From assembly GCA_910585015.1 (NCBI GenBank), contig CAJUCT010000029.1, positions 1 through 58,290 of the forward strand: a stretch of 58,290 nt of DNA, given 5' to 3'. The notes beneath the pieces are model-generated. The model saw only the letters and a program-made list of their open reading frames with translations, did not search any database and was not told the DNA's origin. Position numbers and translations under genes: made by a program. Positions within the stretch are counted from its first letter, which is position 1, and every line of letters starts with the position of its first letter. This stretch comes from an uncultured Acetatifactor sp. (GTDB lineage: Bacteria > Bacillota > Clostridia > Lachnospirales > Lachnospiraceae). Shown piece after piece: positions 8,076 to 16,859 of the stretch.

Positions 8076-9395
8076 CTATTCCTTTTCTTCTAAGTCGGCC
8101 TCGGACTCTTTTCCTTCGGCAGGCTCCTCTGTCCCCTCCTGTGGAGCAGGTTCCGGCAGTGTCAGGACCACCTTGCAGATACGGTTCTGGTCAATACCCT
8201 GTACTTTCAGACGGATGCCGCCAACCAGTTCCACTTCCTCGCCGTCCTCAGGCAGGCGATCCAGGTACTCGATGATAATGCCGCCGATGGAGTCATAGTC
8301 TTCGGAGTCCAGGGAAGTCCCCAGCACATCATTGATATCGTCCAGTTTCATGCTGCCTTCTACCAGATAGGTGTTCTCATCGATGGCCTGTATATATTCC
8401 GCCTCGTCGGCGTCATACTCATCCCGGATTTCACCTACGATTTCCTCCAGCAGATCCTCTAAAGTGATCATCCCCACTGTGGCGCCGTACTCGTTCAGCA
8501 CAAAAGCCACATTCATTGTGATTTCACGCATTTCCAGCAGCAGATCCGCGCTTTTTTTGTACTCATAAGTATAATGGGCCTGGCGCAGGATACTACTTAC
8601 GGAGAAGTTATCCTGGTCGGCGCTCAATATGAAATCCTTGATATTGATCAGGCCGATGATATTGTCCTTGTCCTCCTGGTACACGGGAAGCCGGGTGTAC
8701 ATGGATTCCCGGAAAACCTGCAGCACGTCATGGTAGCAGGCATCCACGCTGACCGTCACCATATTGATTCTGGGGATCATGATGTCTTTGGCCACCGCGT
8801 CGGAGAAGTCGAACACATTGTAGATCATCTCTTTCTCTTCGGATTCAATGACGCCGTCCTCATGGCTTACGTCCACGTAGGTTTTAAGTTCTGTCTCCGT
8901 CATGGCGCTGGGCTTTTTGTTGGGGTCTATATGTAGCAGCCGCAGGATACCGTTTGACAGCTTGTCCACCACAAAAATAACCGGGGTCAGGATATGCATC
9001 AATCCGAAGATGATGCCGCTGTAGGCCAGAGAGATCTTTTCGTTGTTCAGATTTGCCCAGGTTTTGGGCACGATCTCGCCGAAGAGCAGCACCACGATGG
9101 TCAGGATACCGGTGGCAATTCCCACAATCAGATTGATCCGCTGGGCCAGTATGGTGGCCAGAGAAGAAGCCGTGATGTTTACAATGTTGTTTCCGATCAG
9201 AATAGTGCTGATCATTTTACCGTAATTGTCCAGTATCAGATTGACTCTGGCGGCACGTTTGTTGCCCTCTTCCTCCAGCGCCCGCAGCCGCACACGGTTC
9301 ACGGTGGAAAGCGCCGTCTCTGCGGAGGAAAAAAAAGCGGAGAGACCCACCAGCAATATAAGCACTACAAGTTGTATGACAGCAGAACTGTCCAA
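8076..9395 (-). CDS. CNNM/CBS/CorC-domain membrane protein (hemolysin family)
   Basis: About 439 residues: an N-terminal CNNM (DUF21) membrane domain, two CBS domains (about 190-320) and a C-terminal CorC/HlyC domain, then an acidic tail rich in E. Relatives take part in Mg2+/Co2+ transport or tolerance; the older name is hemolysin-like. An in-frame ATG exists at 9417-9419, but the promoter at 9430-9458 would start the transcript only a few bases before it, while AAAAAGGAG lies 9 bases before TTG 9393-9395. I therefore place the start at the TTG (LDSSAVIQLVV). It faces the sensor kinase gene. Confidence 0.85.
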   Translation of the reverse strand: MDSSAVIQLVVLILLVGLSAFFSSAETALSTVNRVRLRALEEEGNKRAARVNLILDNYGKMISTILIGNNIVNITASSLATILAQRINLIVGIATGILTIVVLLFGEIVPKTWANLNNEKISLAYSGIIFGLMHILTPVIFVVDKLSNGILRLLHIDPNKKPSAMTETELKTYVDVSHEDGVIESEEKEMIYNVFDFSDAVAKDIMIPRINMVTVSVDACYHDVLQVFRESMYTRLPVYQEDKDNIIGLINIKDFILSADQDNFSVSSILRQAHYTYEYKKSADLLLEMREITMNVAFVLNEYGATVGMITLEDLLEEIVGEIRDEYDADEAEYIQAIDENTYLVEGSMKLDDINDVLGTSLDSEDYDSIGGIIIEYLDRLPEDGEEVELVGGIRLKVQGIDQNRICKVVLTLPEPAPQEGTEEPAEGKESEADLEEKE

Positions 9396-9429
9396 AATTA
9401 ACCACTCCTTTTTTGTCATTTTACTAGAG

Positions 9430-9458
9430 ATAATATAATATAATTAATCGAATGTCAA
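9430..9458 (-). promoter_or_regulatory. Sigma-A promoter of the CNNM/CorC gene
   Basis: Read on the minus strand: TTGACA (9453-9458), a 17-base spacer, TATTAT (9430-9435). The predicted transcript start near 9423 helps to choose the TTG start of the gene. Confidence 0.75.
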
Positions 9459-9469
9459 TATATTGGCTG

Positions 9470-9608
9470 ATGCGGAACAGAAGATCCTGGATCTTCAACA
9501 GCGTCAGTTCTCCCGGCGTCCAGAGAATTTGCGGATGCCGGAGCGGCCGGAAAGTGCTTTGGGGGAATGGCGGCGGGAGGGCTGATGTGGAACATAAAAA
9601 TAGGAGGA
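9470..9608 (+). repeat. Palindromic repeat family A, copy 1
   Basis: One unit of about 116 bp between TGCGGAAC (9470) and TGTGGAAC (9586). The interior shares CAGAGAATTTGCGGATGCC and GCCGGAAAGTGCT with the aroK-aroQ copies at 55.6 kb. The closing repeat runs straight into the AGGAGG of the next gene. Confidence 0.6.
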
Positions 9609-9613
9609 TATTT

Positions 9614-10000
9614 ATGATGAATGAAAGCAGACAAGGGAAATTGGGGGAAATCCCGGTGCTGTTCTTACTAAAGAGCCTGTTATTTTCCTACATACTGACC
9701 GGCGGGCTGTTGCTGCTTCTGGCGCTGCTGTTGTATAAGGTGGGCCTGTCGCAGAGGATAGTGTCGATCTGCATCATCGCAATTTATGTGCTGGCCACTT
9801 TTTTTGCGGGCTTTATCACCGGGAAAAAATTGAAAAATAAAAAATTCCTCTGGGGGGCGCTGATGGGAGTGATGTATTTCCTGGTGCTGGCCGTTATTTC
9901 CCTGATCGTGAACCGCCAGCCCGGTATATTGACCAATTCTTTCCTGACCACGCTGGTGCTCTGCGGCGGAGGCGGTATGTTGGGCGGCATGATCAGTTGA
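9614..10000 (+). CDS. TIGR04086-family membrane protein
   Basis: A 128-residue protein with four hydrophobic helices (about 15-40, 46-68, 80-100, 105-125) separated by short basic loops. Size, topology and position immediately before a SCIFF gene fit the TIGR04086 family, known mainly as a neighbour of SCIFF loci; its job is unknown. The start ATG 9614 lies behind AGGAGG at 9602-9607; ATG 9617 is an equal alternative. The family A repeat occupies its upstream region. A membrane role in SCIFF export or sensing is only a guess. Confidence 0.7.
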   Translation: MMNESRQGKLGEIPVLFLLKSLLFSYILTGGLLLLLALLLYKVGLSQRIVSICIIAIYVLATFFAGFITGKKLKNKKFLWGALMGVMYFLVLAVISLIVNRQPGILTNSFLTTLVLCGGGGMLGGMIS

Positions 10001-10019
10001 AAAAAATGTAAAAAACTAT

Positions 10020-10047
10020 TTTACAAATCTTTATTATATGGTATAAT
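10020..10047 (+). promoter_or_regulatory. Promoter of scfA
   Basis: TTTACA (10020-10025), a 16-base spacer ending TGG, then TATAAT (10042-10047), so it is also an extended -10. It gives scfA its own start with a leader of about 105 bases. Confidence 0.7.
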
Positions 10048-10115
10048 ACATAAAGTTTAGGGCCTTGCCGGGCGCGGCGTACAAAAACAGTTACTGTCCG
10101 GAGCAGGGCGGAACC

Positions 10116-10133
10116 GAAGGTCTTTAGACCTTC
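10116..10133 (+). promoter_or_regulatory. Perfect stem-loop in the scfA leader
   Basis: GAAGGTC-TTTA-GACCTTC is a perfect 7-bp stem with a 4-base loop, 26 bases before the scfA start and just before its AGGAGG. It may stabilise the transcript or affect ribosome access. Confidence 0.5.
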
Positions 10134-10159
10134 CAAACAGCATATAGGAGGCCAAGTCT

Positions 10160-10303
10160 ATGAAGCACATTAAAACATTAACAACCAGGAACTTAAAGGA
10201 GTCCATGAAGAAGGGCGGCTGCGGCGAGTGCCAGACTTCCTGCCAGTCTGCATGTAAGACTTCCTGCACAGTCGGCAATCAGAGTTGTGAGAAGATCAAA
10301 TAG
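10160..10303 (+). CDS. scfA: SCIFF precursor peptide (six cysteines in 45 residues)
   Basis: A 47-residue peptide starting MKHIKTLTTRNLKESMKKGG and carrying exactly six cysteines (C21, C24, C28, C32, C36, C43) in the second half. This is the SCIFF pattern, a ribosomal peptide found across Clostridia. In characterised systems the adjacent radical-SAM enzyme ScfB links a cysteine sulfur to a nearby residue as a thioether. The start ATG 10160 follows AGGAGG at 10147-10152. It has its own promoter and leader, and structured RNA separates it from scfB, so the peptide is probably made in excess of its maturase. The biological role of SCIFF is not established. Confidence 0.93.
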   Translation: MKHIKTLTTRNLKESMKKGGCGECQTSCQSACKTSCTVGNQSCEKIK

Positions 10304-10338
10304 GTCGGCATCGGGAATCACTTCGCTGACATAAGCGG

Positions 10339-10372
10339 GCAGCCTCGAAGTGCAATGGCATTTCGGGGCTGC
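10339..10372 (+). promoter_or_regulatory. Stem-loop between scfA and scfB
   Basis: GCAGCC...GGCTGC enclose a further CGAAGTGC/GCATTTCG stem with an AATG loop. It could lower read-through into scfB or protect the scfA message. A second weaker hairpin follows at about 10388-10443. Confidence 0.5.
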
Positions 10373-10474
10373 TTGGTGTGAAAAGAACAGCAACTGTCCG
10401 GAGCGGCGCCTGCGCAAGTGCCAGGGGAACTTCCGGCGGTTGGGAACGCCAACTTATTGAGAGGACAAGCAATC

Positions 10475-11869
10475 GTGATACATCAGTATAAAAATAACGG
10501 ATACAACATTGTGATGGATGTAAACAGCGGTTCCATCCATGTGGTGGACGAGATCGTATATGACATGATATCCCTTATGGAACCTCTGGTGAAGGAGGGG
10601 ATCCGGGATACCGCCACCATCAAGGCGGCGGTTATAAATTTGGCGGATGCCAGATACAGCCACGGGGAGGTGGAGGAAGCCCTGGAGGAGGTGCTGGCGC
10701 TGCAGGAGGCAGGACAGCTCTTCGCGCCGGATATCTACGAGAACTATGTGTTTGACTTTAAGAGGCGGCAGACCGTGGTAAAGGCCCTGTGTCTGCACAT
10801 CGCCCATGACTGTAATCTGGCGTGTAAGTATTGTTTTGCCGAAGAGGGAGAGTACCACGGCAGGCGGGCGCTGATGAGCTTTGAGGTGGGAAAGAAGGCT
10901 CTGGATTTCCTGGTGGCCAATTCCGGCAGCCGGGTGAATCTGGAGGTGGATTTCTTCGGCGGCGAGCCGCTGATGAACTGGCAGGTGGTCAAGGATCTGG
11001 TGGCCTATGGCCGCAGTCTGGAGGAGCCCAATAATAAGAAGTTCCGTTTTACCCTGACCACCAACGGCGTACTGCTGGATGACGAGGTGCTGGAATTTGC
11101 CAACCGGGAGATGGCCAACGTGGTGTGCAGCATCGACGGCCGCAGGGAAGTTCATGACAGGATGCGTCCCTTCCGGAAGGGGCAGGGCAGCTACGACCTG
11201 ATCGTGCCCAAGTTCCAGAAGGTGGCAGAGACCAGGAATCAGATGAACTACTATGTCAGAGGTACTTTTACCCACTTTAACCTGGATTTTTCGGAGGATG
11301 TGAAGCATCTGGCGGATCTGGGCTTTAAGCAGATTTCGGTGGAGCCGGTGGTGGCGCAGCCACAGGACGATTATGCCATACTTAAGGAGGATCTGCCCCG
11401 GCTGCTGGAGGAGTATGATAAGCTGGCACAGGAGATCATTTTGCGCAGGAGAGAGGGGAAAGGGTTCAATTTCTTCCATTTTATGATAGATCTGGAAGGC
11501 GGGCCCTGTGTGGCCAAGCGTCTGTCGGGGTGTGGTTCCGGCACAGAATACCTGGCGGTGACCCCTTGGGGAGATTTTTATCCCTGTCATCAGTTTGTGG
11601 GTCAGGAGAAGTTTCTGCTGGGCAACGTGGATACGGGCATCACCAACACCGCTGTCAGGGATGAGTTTAAATGCTGCAATGTATACGCCAAGGACAAATG
11701 CAGGAAATGCTTTGCCAAGTTCTATTGCAGCGGCGGCTGTGCGGCCAACGCCTACAATTTCAGCGGAGATATCAACGGCGCGTATGACATCGGCTGCGAA
11801 CTGCAGAGGAAACGTGTGGAATGTGCCATTATGATAAAAGCGGCGGAAAGTGATATGGAGGAATGTTGA
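10475..11869 (+). CDS. scfB: SCIFF radical-SAM maturase
   Basis: A 464-residue radical-SAM enzyme. The N-terminal part (VIHQYKNNGYNIVMDVNSGS) is the peptide-recognition segment. The SAM cluster motif CNLACKYC is near residue 113, followed by FFGGEP. The C-terminal SPASM region is rich in cysteines (GCGSG, PCHQF, KCCNVYAKDKCRKC, YCSGGC) and would hold the auxiliary [4Fe-4S] clusters. The start is GTG 10475, with GAGAGGA 9 bases upstream; it matches where family members begin. It should install thioether links in ScfA. SecDF follows directly. Confidence 0.93.
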   Translation: MIHQYKNNGYNIVMDVNSGSIHVVDEIVYDMISLMEPLVKEGIRDTATIKAAVINLADARYSHGEVEEALEEVLALQEAGQLFAPDIYENYVFDFKRRQTVVKALCLHIAHDCNLACKYCFAEEGEYHGRRALMSFEVGKKALDFLVANSGSRVNLEVDFFGGEPLMNWQVVKDLVAYGRSLEEPNNKKFRFTLTTNGVLLDDEVLEFANREMANVVCSIDGRREVHDRMRPFRKGQGSYDLIVPKFQKVAETRNQMNYYVRGTFTHFNLDFSEDVKHLADLGFKQISVEPVVAQPQDDYAILKEDLPRLLEEYDKLAQEIILRRREGKGFNFFHFMIDLEGGPCVAKRLSGCGSGTEYLAVTPWGDFYPCHQFVGQEKFLLGNVDTGITNTAVRDEFKCCNVYAKDKCRKCFAKFYCSGGCAANAYNFSGDINGAYDIGCELQRKRVECAIMIKAAESDMEEC

Positions 11870-11945
11870 AAGCAGCGCTTTCAAGTACGTATTAACGCAA
11901 TATTGCGGACCATGTGTGCAATATGCAGAAAAGAGGAAGAGTAAC

Positions 11946-14234
11946 GTGATTAAAAACATGACCAAAAGCAAGGCAATCATCATTTTGATCGTGATGCTGC
12001 TGGCTTTTGCAGGCGTCACTTATGTGGATTTCGCAGGGGTGGATGCCAGCGGCAAGGGCAGCGCGTCGGATATCAAGCTGGGTCTGGATCTGGCGGGAGG
12101 CGTCAGCATTACCTATCAGGTGGTGGGCGAGGAGGAGCCCAGTTCCACGGATATGGCCGATACCATCTCCAAGCTGCAGCAGCGTGTGTGGAATTACAGC
12201 ACAGAGGCAGTGGTGTATCAGGAGGGAACGGATCGTATCAACATCGAGATTCCCGGAGTGTCTGACGCCAACGCGATTCTGCAGGAACTGGGGCGGCCCG
12301 GCGCCCTGTATTTTATCAAACAGACAGGCTCCGACGGCTTGGATAACTACACCTCTCAGCTTGTCATGGGGGCGGACGGCGGCTATGAATATGTACACAG
12401 CTTAAACCGCAGCCTGGAGGAGATCATTGCGGACGGCAGTGTGGTGTTGGAAGGCACGGACGTGGCGGACGCCTCTGCGGCCACCCGATCGGACAGCATG
12501 CAGAACCAGCAGATCGTGGTATTGCTGACACTGACTCCGGAGGGCACCGCCAAATTTGAGGAGGCCACTCGGGAGGCTTATAACGGCGGTGTGAACAGCA
12601 AGTCCATCGCTATCTACTATGACGGGAATTTTGTCAGTGTGCCCACTGTAAGCGCCGTTATTACCGACGGCAGCGCCCAGATCAGCGGTTCCAAGAATTT
12701 TGAGGAGGCAGAGAAGCTGGCCTCCACCATACGTATCGGTGGTTTGAGTCTGGAATTGGAAGAATTGCACTCCAAGGTGGTGGGCGCCCAGCTGGGCGTG
12801 GACGCCATTGAGACAAGCCTGCGGGCCGGCGCCATCGGCCTGGTGATCGTGATTGTGTTTATGATCGCCGTGTACTTTATCTCCGGTCTGGCGTCCTCTC
12901 TGGGGCTGGGGATGTATGTAGCGCTGATTGTCCTATTGCTGAACGGCTTTGATATGACGCTGACACTGTCCGGCATTGCGGGCATTATCCTTTCCATCGG
13001 TATGGCGGTAGATGCCAATGTGATAGTTTTTGCCCGTATCCGGGAGGAACTGGCCACCGGCAAAACCGTCAAGAGTGCCATGAAGATCGGTTTTGACAAG
13101 GCCCTGTCCGCCATTGTGGACGGCAATATCACTACGCTGATTGCGGCGGCGGTGCTGTGGCTTCTGGGCCCCGGCACGGTGAAGGGTTTCGCCCAGACTT
13201 TGGCACTGGGTATTGTATTGTCCATGTTCACGGCTCTGGTGCTGACCCGGCTGATCATGAGCGCCCTTTATACTCTGGGCCTCAAGGACGCCAAGTGGTA
13301 CGGAATCGGCAAGGAACACAAGGCATTGGACGTTTTGAAGCACAGAAAGATTTTCTTTGGCGTATCCGCCGCGCTGATTCTGGCGGGCTTTGTGGTGATG
13401 GGTGTCCATGTGGGAACCGGCGATGACGCGCTGAACCTGAGTCTGGAGTTTAAGGGCGGCACGGCTACCACAGTGGCCTTTGCGGAGGGCAGGACTCTGG
13501 AGCAGATCAACAGTGAGATCGTTCCCTATGTGGAGGAGATTACCGGCAGCGGTGTGCAGATACAGACTGTGCAGGACAGCAACGAGGTCATTTTCAAATC
13601 GGATTCCCTGAATATGGAGCAGAGGGAAGCATTAAACCAGATGTTCATGGAGCGCTTTGGCGTAGAGGAGGCGGAGATCGTTTCGGAGACTATCAGTTCC
13701 ACTATCAGCGATGAGATGACCAGGGATACAATTCTGGCAGTGGTGGTGGCTATTGTCTGTATGCTGATCTATATCCGTATCCGCTTCAGCGATATCCGCT
13801 TTGGCGCATCGGGTGTGATGGCCCTACTTCACGATGTGCTGGTGGTGCTGGCTTTCTACGCTGTGGCGAGGGTGTCCGTCAGCAATACCTTTATCGCCTG
13901 TATGCTGACCATCGTGGGTTATTCCATCAATGCCACCATCGTCATTTTTGACCGTGTGCGTGAGAATATGGTAGAGTCGGGCAAAAAGGAAAGCCTGGAG
14001 GAGGTATTGAATAAGAGTATCACCCAGACCCTCTCCCGAAGCATCTTTACTTCCCTGACCACTTTTATCATGGTGGCGGTGCTGTATATCCTGGGTGTGA
14101 CCAGCATTCGTGACTTTGCGCTGCCTCTGATGGTGGGTATCCTGTGCGGTACCTATTCCTCCATCTGCCTGGCAGGCCCCATGTGGTTCGTGCTGCGCAA
14201 AAAGTTTCCGCCCAAGGCAGGAAACGGCAAGTAG
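11946..14234 (+). CDS. secDF: Fused protein-export protein SecDF
   Basis: About 762 residues combining SecD and SecF: TM1 at about 8-26, the first periplasmic domain with LGLDLAGG, a five-helix MMPL block, then a second TM with the SecF periplasmic domain (LSLEFKGGT) and a second MMPL block. SecDF uses the ion gradient to complete Sec translocation. I chose GTG 11946 because AGAGGAAG lies about 9 bases upstream; ATG 11958 is in frame. It follows scfB by 76 bases, and a strong terminator ends the unit. In many bacteria secDF lies near recJ; here a three-gene island separates them. Confidence 0.9.
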   Translation: MIKNMTKSKAIIILIVMLLAFAGVTYVDFAGVDASGKGSASDIKLGLDLAGGVSITYQVVGEEEPSSTDMADTISKLQQRVWNYSTEAVVYQEGTDRINIEIPGVSDANAILQELGRPGALYFIKQTGSDGLDNYTSQLVMGADGGYEYVHSLNRSLEEIIADGSVVLEGTDVADASAATRSDSMQNQQIVVLLTLTPEGTAKFEEATREAYNGGVNSKSIAIYYDGNFVSVPTVSAVITDGSAQISGSKNFEEAEKLASTIRIGGLSLELEELHSKVVGAQLGVDAIETSLRAGAIGLVIVIVFMIAVYFISGLASSLGLGMYVALIVLLLNGFDMTLTLSGIAGIILSIGMAVDANVIVFARIREELATGKTVKSAMKIGFDKALSAIVDGNITTLIAAAVLWLLGPGTVKGFAQTLALGIVLSMFTALVLTRLIMSALYTLGLKDAKWYGIGKEHKALDVLKHRKIFFGVSAALILAGFVVMGVHVGTGDDALNLSLEFKGGTATTVAFAEGRTLEQINSEIVPYVEEITGSGVQIQTVQDSNEVIFKSDSLNMEQREALNQMFMERFGVEEAEIVSETISSTISDEMTRDTILAVVVAIVCMLIYIRIRFSDIRFGASGVMALLHDVLVVLAFYAVARVSVSNTFIACMLTIVGYSINATIVIFDRVRENMVESGKKESLEEVLNKSITQTLSRSIFTSLTTFIMVAVLYILGVTSIRDFALPLMVGILCGTYSSICLAGPMWFVLRKKFPPKAGNGK

Positions 14235-14318
14235 TTTGTTTCCAAGTGTTGAGAGAGAAAACTCTTTGCGGGAAGTCAGGAATGTCATGTGACAAGTAGA
14301 TATGTTAAGGTAAGAAAA

Positions 14319-14352
14319 AAGGACTGCTTTTCTAAGAGAGCAGTTCTTTTTA
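14319..14352 (+). terminator. Rho-independent terminator after secDF
   Basis: AAGGACTGCT and AGCAGTTCTT form a 10-bp stem with one wobble, followed by a T run. It closes the SCIFF-secDF block. The gap 14235-14614 otherwise holds only the promoter at 14472. Confidence 0.8.
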
Positions 14353-14471
14353 TACTATTTGTAATGGATATATATGTTTGTATATGTTATTTGTGGGTGG
14401 TATGAAATAGAATATAGAATTTAATGTAGCTGAAAGGGCCAAATTATAAATGTCAAATCAGAGTGGAACGG

Positions 14472-14499
14472 TTGTAAAATCGAGGATATATGCTATAAT
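14472..14499 (+). promoter_or_regulatory. Promoter of the DUF262 island
   Basis: TTGTAA (14472-14477), a 16-base spacer, TATAAT (14494-14499). The transcript would have a leader of about 110 bases before the DUF262 gene, so the island has its own promoter. Confidence 0.7.
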
Positions 14500-14614
14500 G
14501 AGGGTGGTTCTTCGGGGCAGAGCGTATGTTAAACCATGCGGAATGAAGGCGCAGTGACCGATAGTGACGCGATTAGCGAGGCGGATGAATCGGGGAAAAG
14601 GGAGTTGCTTTAAT

Positions 14615-15796
14615 ATGGGGATTCAGAAATCAGATTTTTTAGAATATTATAAATTATCAAATAGATTAGAGTCAGAATATAGTGGTATTGAAGCGGACGC
14701 AGAATATGAAGAAGAATATCTGGAGACTGATGATCCATATGAGGTCCAGAGTATTCGCGTCACCCAAAAGATGATAACAGTATTTCAGATAGAGCATTGG
14801 ATTTCTGCAGAGAGTGGTGTAAAGTTGAATTTGCGCCCGGAATATCAAAGAAATATGGTATGGGATGATGTGCGGAAAAGCGCATTGATTGAATCTATGC
14901 TGCTTAGAATTCCCATACCCGCATTTTATCTGGATGAGGATGTGGAGGGAAATAAGAGTGTCATCGATGGCATGCAGCGTTTGTGGGCTATTCATTCCTA
15001 TCTCAATAATGAATTTCCTTTAAAAAAGATGCAGTATCTGCCCCAGTGTGAGAAAAAATATTTCCGAGATTTGGAGCCAAAGCTTCAGGGGCGGATAGAG
15101 GATACGGAGTTGGCTGTAAATATATTGGATGAAAGATGTCCTCAGATAGTCAAATTCGATGTGTTTAGGAGAGTGAACACAGGTGGGATTCCACTCAATT
15201 CGCAGGAAATCAGGAATATTATGGCCTCGCCTGAAGTGAGGTCACTTCTTCAGAAGATGGCGCAGTGCGAAGAGTTTCAATTGGCTACTCATAGTAGTGT
15301 GAATGACTTACGCATGGGGGCACAGGAATTATGTTTGCGCTATTTAACTATTTTTGCGTTCTATGATTGGGAAAGGCATGACTTCAAGCAATATTACGGA
15401 TTAGGAAAAATGATGGATTATATGATTCTGGCTTTCAATTATAAATCGGATGATGCCTTAACTGCTTTTTTAACTGGATTCAAAAAAGTTATGGAGTGTT
15501 GCTATGATTTTCTAGGAGAATATGCTTTCTGTAAAGAAAATAGCAATAAAATCAATAAATCTTTGTTTACCAGTTGGGCAGTTGTATTTATGAATGTCTT
15601 AATAAGCATAAGATCAGGGATAAACAATATAAAGGTGAACTCTGAAAAACTCAGATTTCTGTACAGGGAACGACAAAGCAAAGATGCCGATTTTTTTCAT
15701 GCAATCACCTCTTCTACAGGAGCAAAAAAACATATATTGTTATCCATAGAGGTCATTCGGGAAATTTGGGAGGAGTGTTATGATAAAGGCGATTGA
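14615..15796 (+). CDS. DUF262 (ParB/Srx-like) protein
   Basis: A 393-residue DUF262 protein. The hallmark segments are present: PEYQRNMVW at 75-83, IESMLLRIPIPAFYLDED at 92-109 and the nucleotide-binding motif DGMQRL at 118-123 (canonical DGQQRL, first Q is M here). DUF262 domains occur in type IV restriction enzymes such as GmrSD and BrxU and in SspE, usually with a nuclease domain. This protein has no HNH/DUF1524 motif, so cleavage would need a partner. The first 50 residues are very acidic. The start ATG 14615 has GGGAG 11 bases upstream. It overlaps the ATPase gene by 17 bases, so the two are coupled. Base use looks AT-rich compared with flanking core genes, suggesting transfer. Confidence 0.8.
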   Translation: MGIQKSDFLEYYKLSNRLESEYSGIEADAEYEEEYLETDDPYEVQSIRVTQKMITVFQIEHWISAESGVKLNLRPEYQRNMVWDDVRKSALIESMLLRIPIPAFYLDEDVEGNKSVIDGMQRLWAIHSYLNNEFPLKKMQYLPQCEKKYFRDLEPKLQGRIEDTELAVNILDERCPQIVKFDVFRRVNTGGIPLNSQEIRNIMASPEVRSLLQKMAQCEEFQLATHSSVNDLRMGAQELCLRYLTIFAFYDWERHDFKQYYGLGKMMDYMILAFNYKSDDALTAFLTGFKKVMECCYDFLGEYAFCKENSNKINKSLFTSWAVVFMNVLISIRSGINNIKVNSEKLRFLYRERQSKDADFFHAITSSTGAKKHILLSIEVIREIWEECYDKGD

Positions 15797-16859
15797 ATTA
15801 CAGAACTTCAAATGTTTCGACCATTTGCAGCTGCCCTTGGCAGAACTGACGATTCTGGCAGGCGGAAATGCTGCGGGAAAATCCACGGTTATGCAGGCAC
15901 TGCTGCTGGCAGACGCAACGGCGCGGGAAAAGGGAGATTCCGTGGATGCCTCGGAAGCATTGGGGGTTGCGGTTGGCAGTCCCAAGGCCCTTGTCTCGCA
16001 GAACCGTACAGAATTGCCAGAGGGTGACTTTTCGCTAAAGGTACAGTGGAATGAGCAGTCAGTGATATTCACCTATAGGATAGATAAGCTCCAACCTCTG
16101 AAACTGACGTATTCCCAGTCTGAAAGCACACAGACCGATCGGTTGTTTTATCTGAATGCGGAGCGTCTGGGGCCGCGGATATCCTATCCGGCAGGGGTGG
16201 ATGAGGAGATTTTAAGGGATGGCGCAAATGCTGCTTTTTTGATAGACAGAGCCGATATACAGCAAAGGAGAGTACCAGGATGTCTTGTACTTGCAGGAGA
16301 AAGTTCCAAATTCTCCATTCAAGTGGAAAATTGGATGAATGCTATTTTGGGTGACGTCAATTTTTCTGTCACTACTGACTATGTAAAAGCCATCACGGAT
16401 ATCCGGTATGGGAACGGTGTGGCGGAGGAAGCGGTGCTGCCCACCATGACAGGATTTGGAATTAGTTACATTCTGTCCATTGTCACAGCAGGGTTATGGT
16501 GTGCCTCTCTGAAAAATGTATCTCTGATGATTGAAAATCCTGAGGCACATTTGCATCCGGCGGCGCAGAGCAGGATGGGAAAATTTCTGGAATGTCTGAC
16601 AGATGCAGGAGTTCAGGTTGTTGTGGAAACCCACAGCGAACATATCATAGACGGGGCCAGGGTCCAGGCGGCGCTTATGAAACGGACGGACAACATACAA
16701 ATATACTTTTTTGCGAAAGAGGAGAATGGCATTAAGGTAGATTCAATTAATGTAGATAAAAATGGGGAACTCTCGGAATGGCCGAAGGGATTCTTTGACC
16801 AGAAAGAGCAGGATTTACGGGAACTATTTAAGATGAGGAGAAAGCATGCGGGTAATTAA
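15780..16859 (+). CDS. AAA family ATPase (RecF/OLD-like, DUF3696 type)
   Basis: A 359-residue ABC/SMC-type ATPase. It has Walker A GGNAAGKST (about 28-36), a long insert, the signature-like TMTGFGISYILSIV (about 221-234), a Walker B/D-loop ENPEAHLHP (about 247-255) and a switch histidine in VVVETHSEH. The C-terminal part (VDSINVDKNGELSEWPKGFFDQ) matches the DUF3696-type tail. No TOPRIM or nuclease motif is visible. Such ATPases usually sense DNA or damage and drive a partner effector. It overlaps both its neighbours by 14-17 bases, so the three gene products are probably made together. Confidence 0.82.
   Translation: MIKAIELQNFKCFDHLQLPLAELTILAGGNAAGKSTVMQALLLADATAREKGDSVDASEALGVAVGSPKALVSQNRTELPEGDFSLKVQWNEQSVIFTYRIDKLQPLKLTYSQSESTQTDRLFYLNAERLGPRISYPAGVDEEILRDGANAAFLIDRADIQQRRVPGCLVLAGESSKFSIQVENWMNAILGDVNFSVTTDYVKAITDIRYGNGVAEEAVLPTMTGFGISYILSIVTAGLWCASLKNVSLMIENPEAHLHPAAQSRMGKFLECLTDAGVQVVVETHSEHIIDGARVQAALMKRTDNIQIYFFAKEENGIKVDSINVDKNGELSEWPKGFFDQKEQDLRELFKMRRKHAGN

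Noticed and set aside
10454..12019. 521-codon minus-strand frame opposite scfB
   Set aside because: Shadow of a well-identified gene; composition rich in H, L and Q typical of reverse reading of GC-rich codons.
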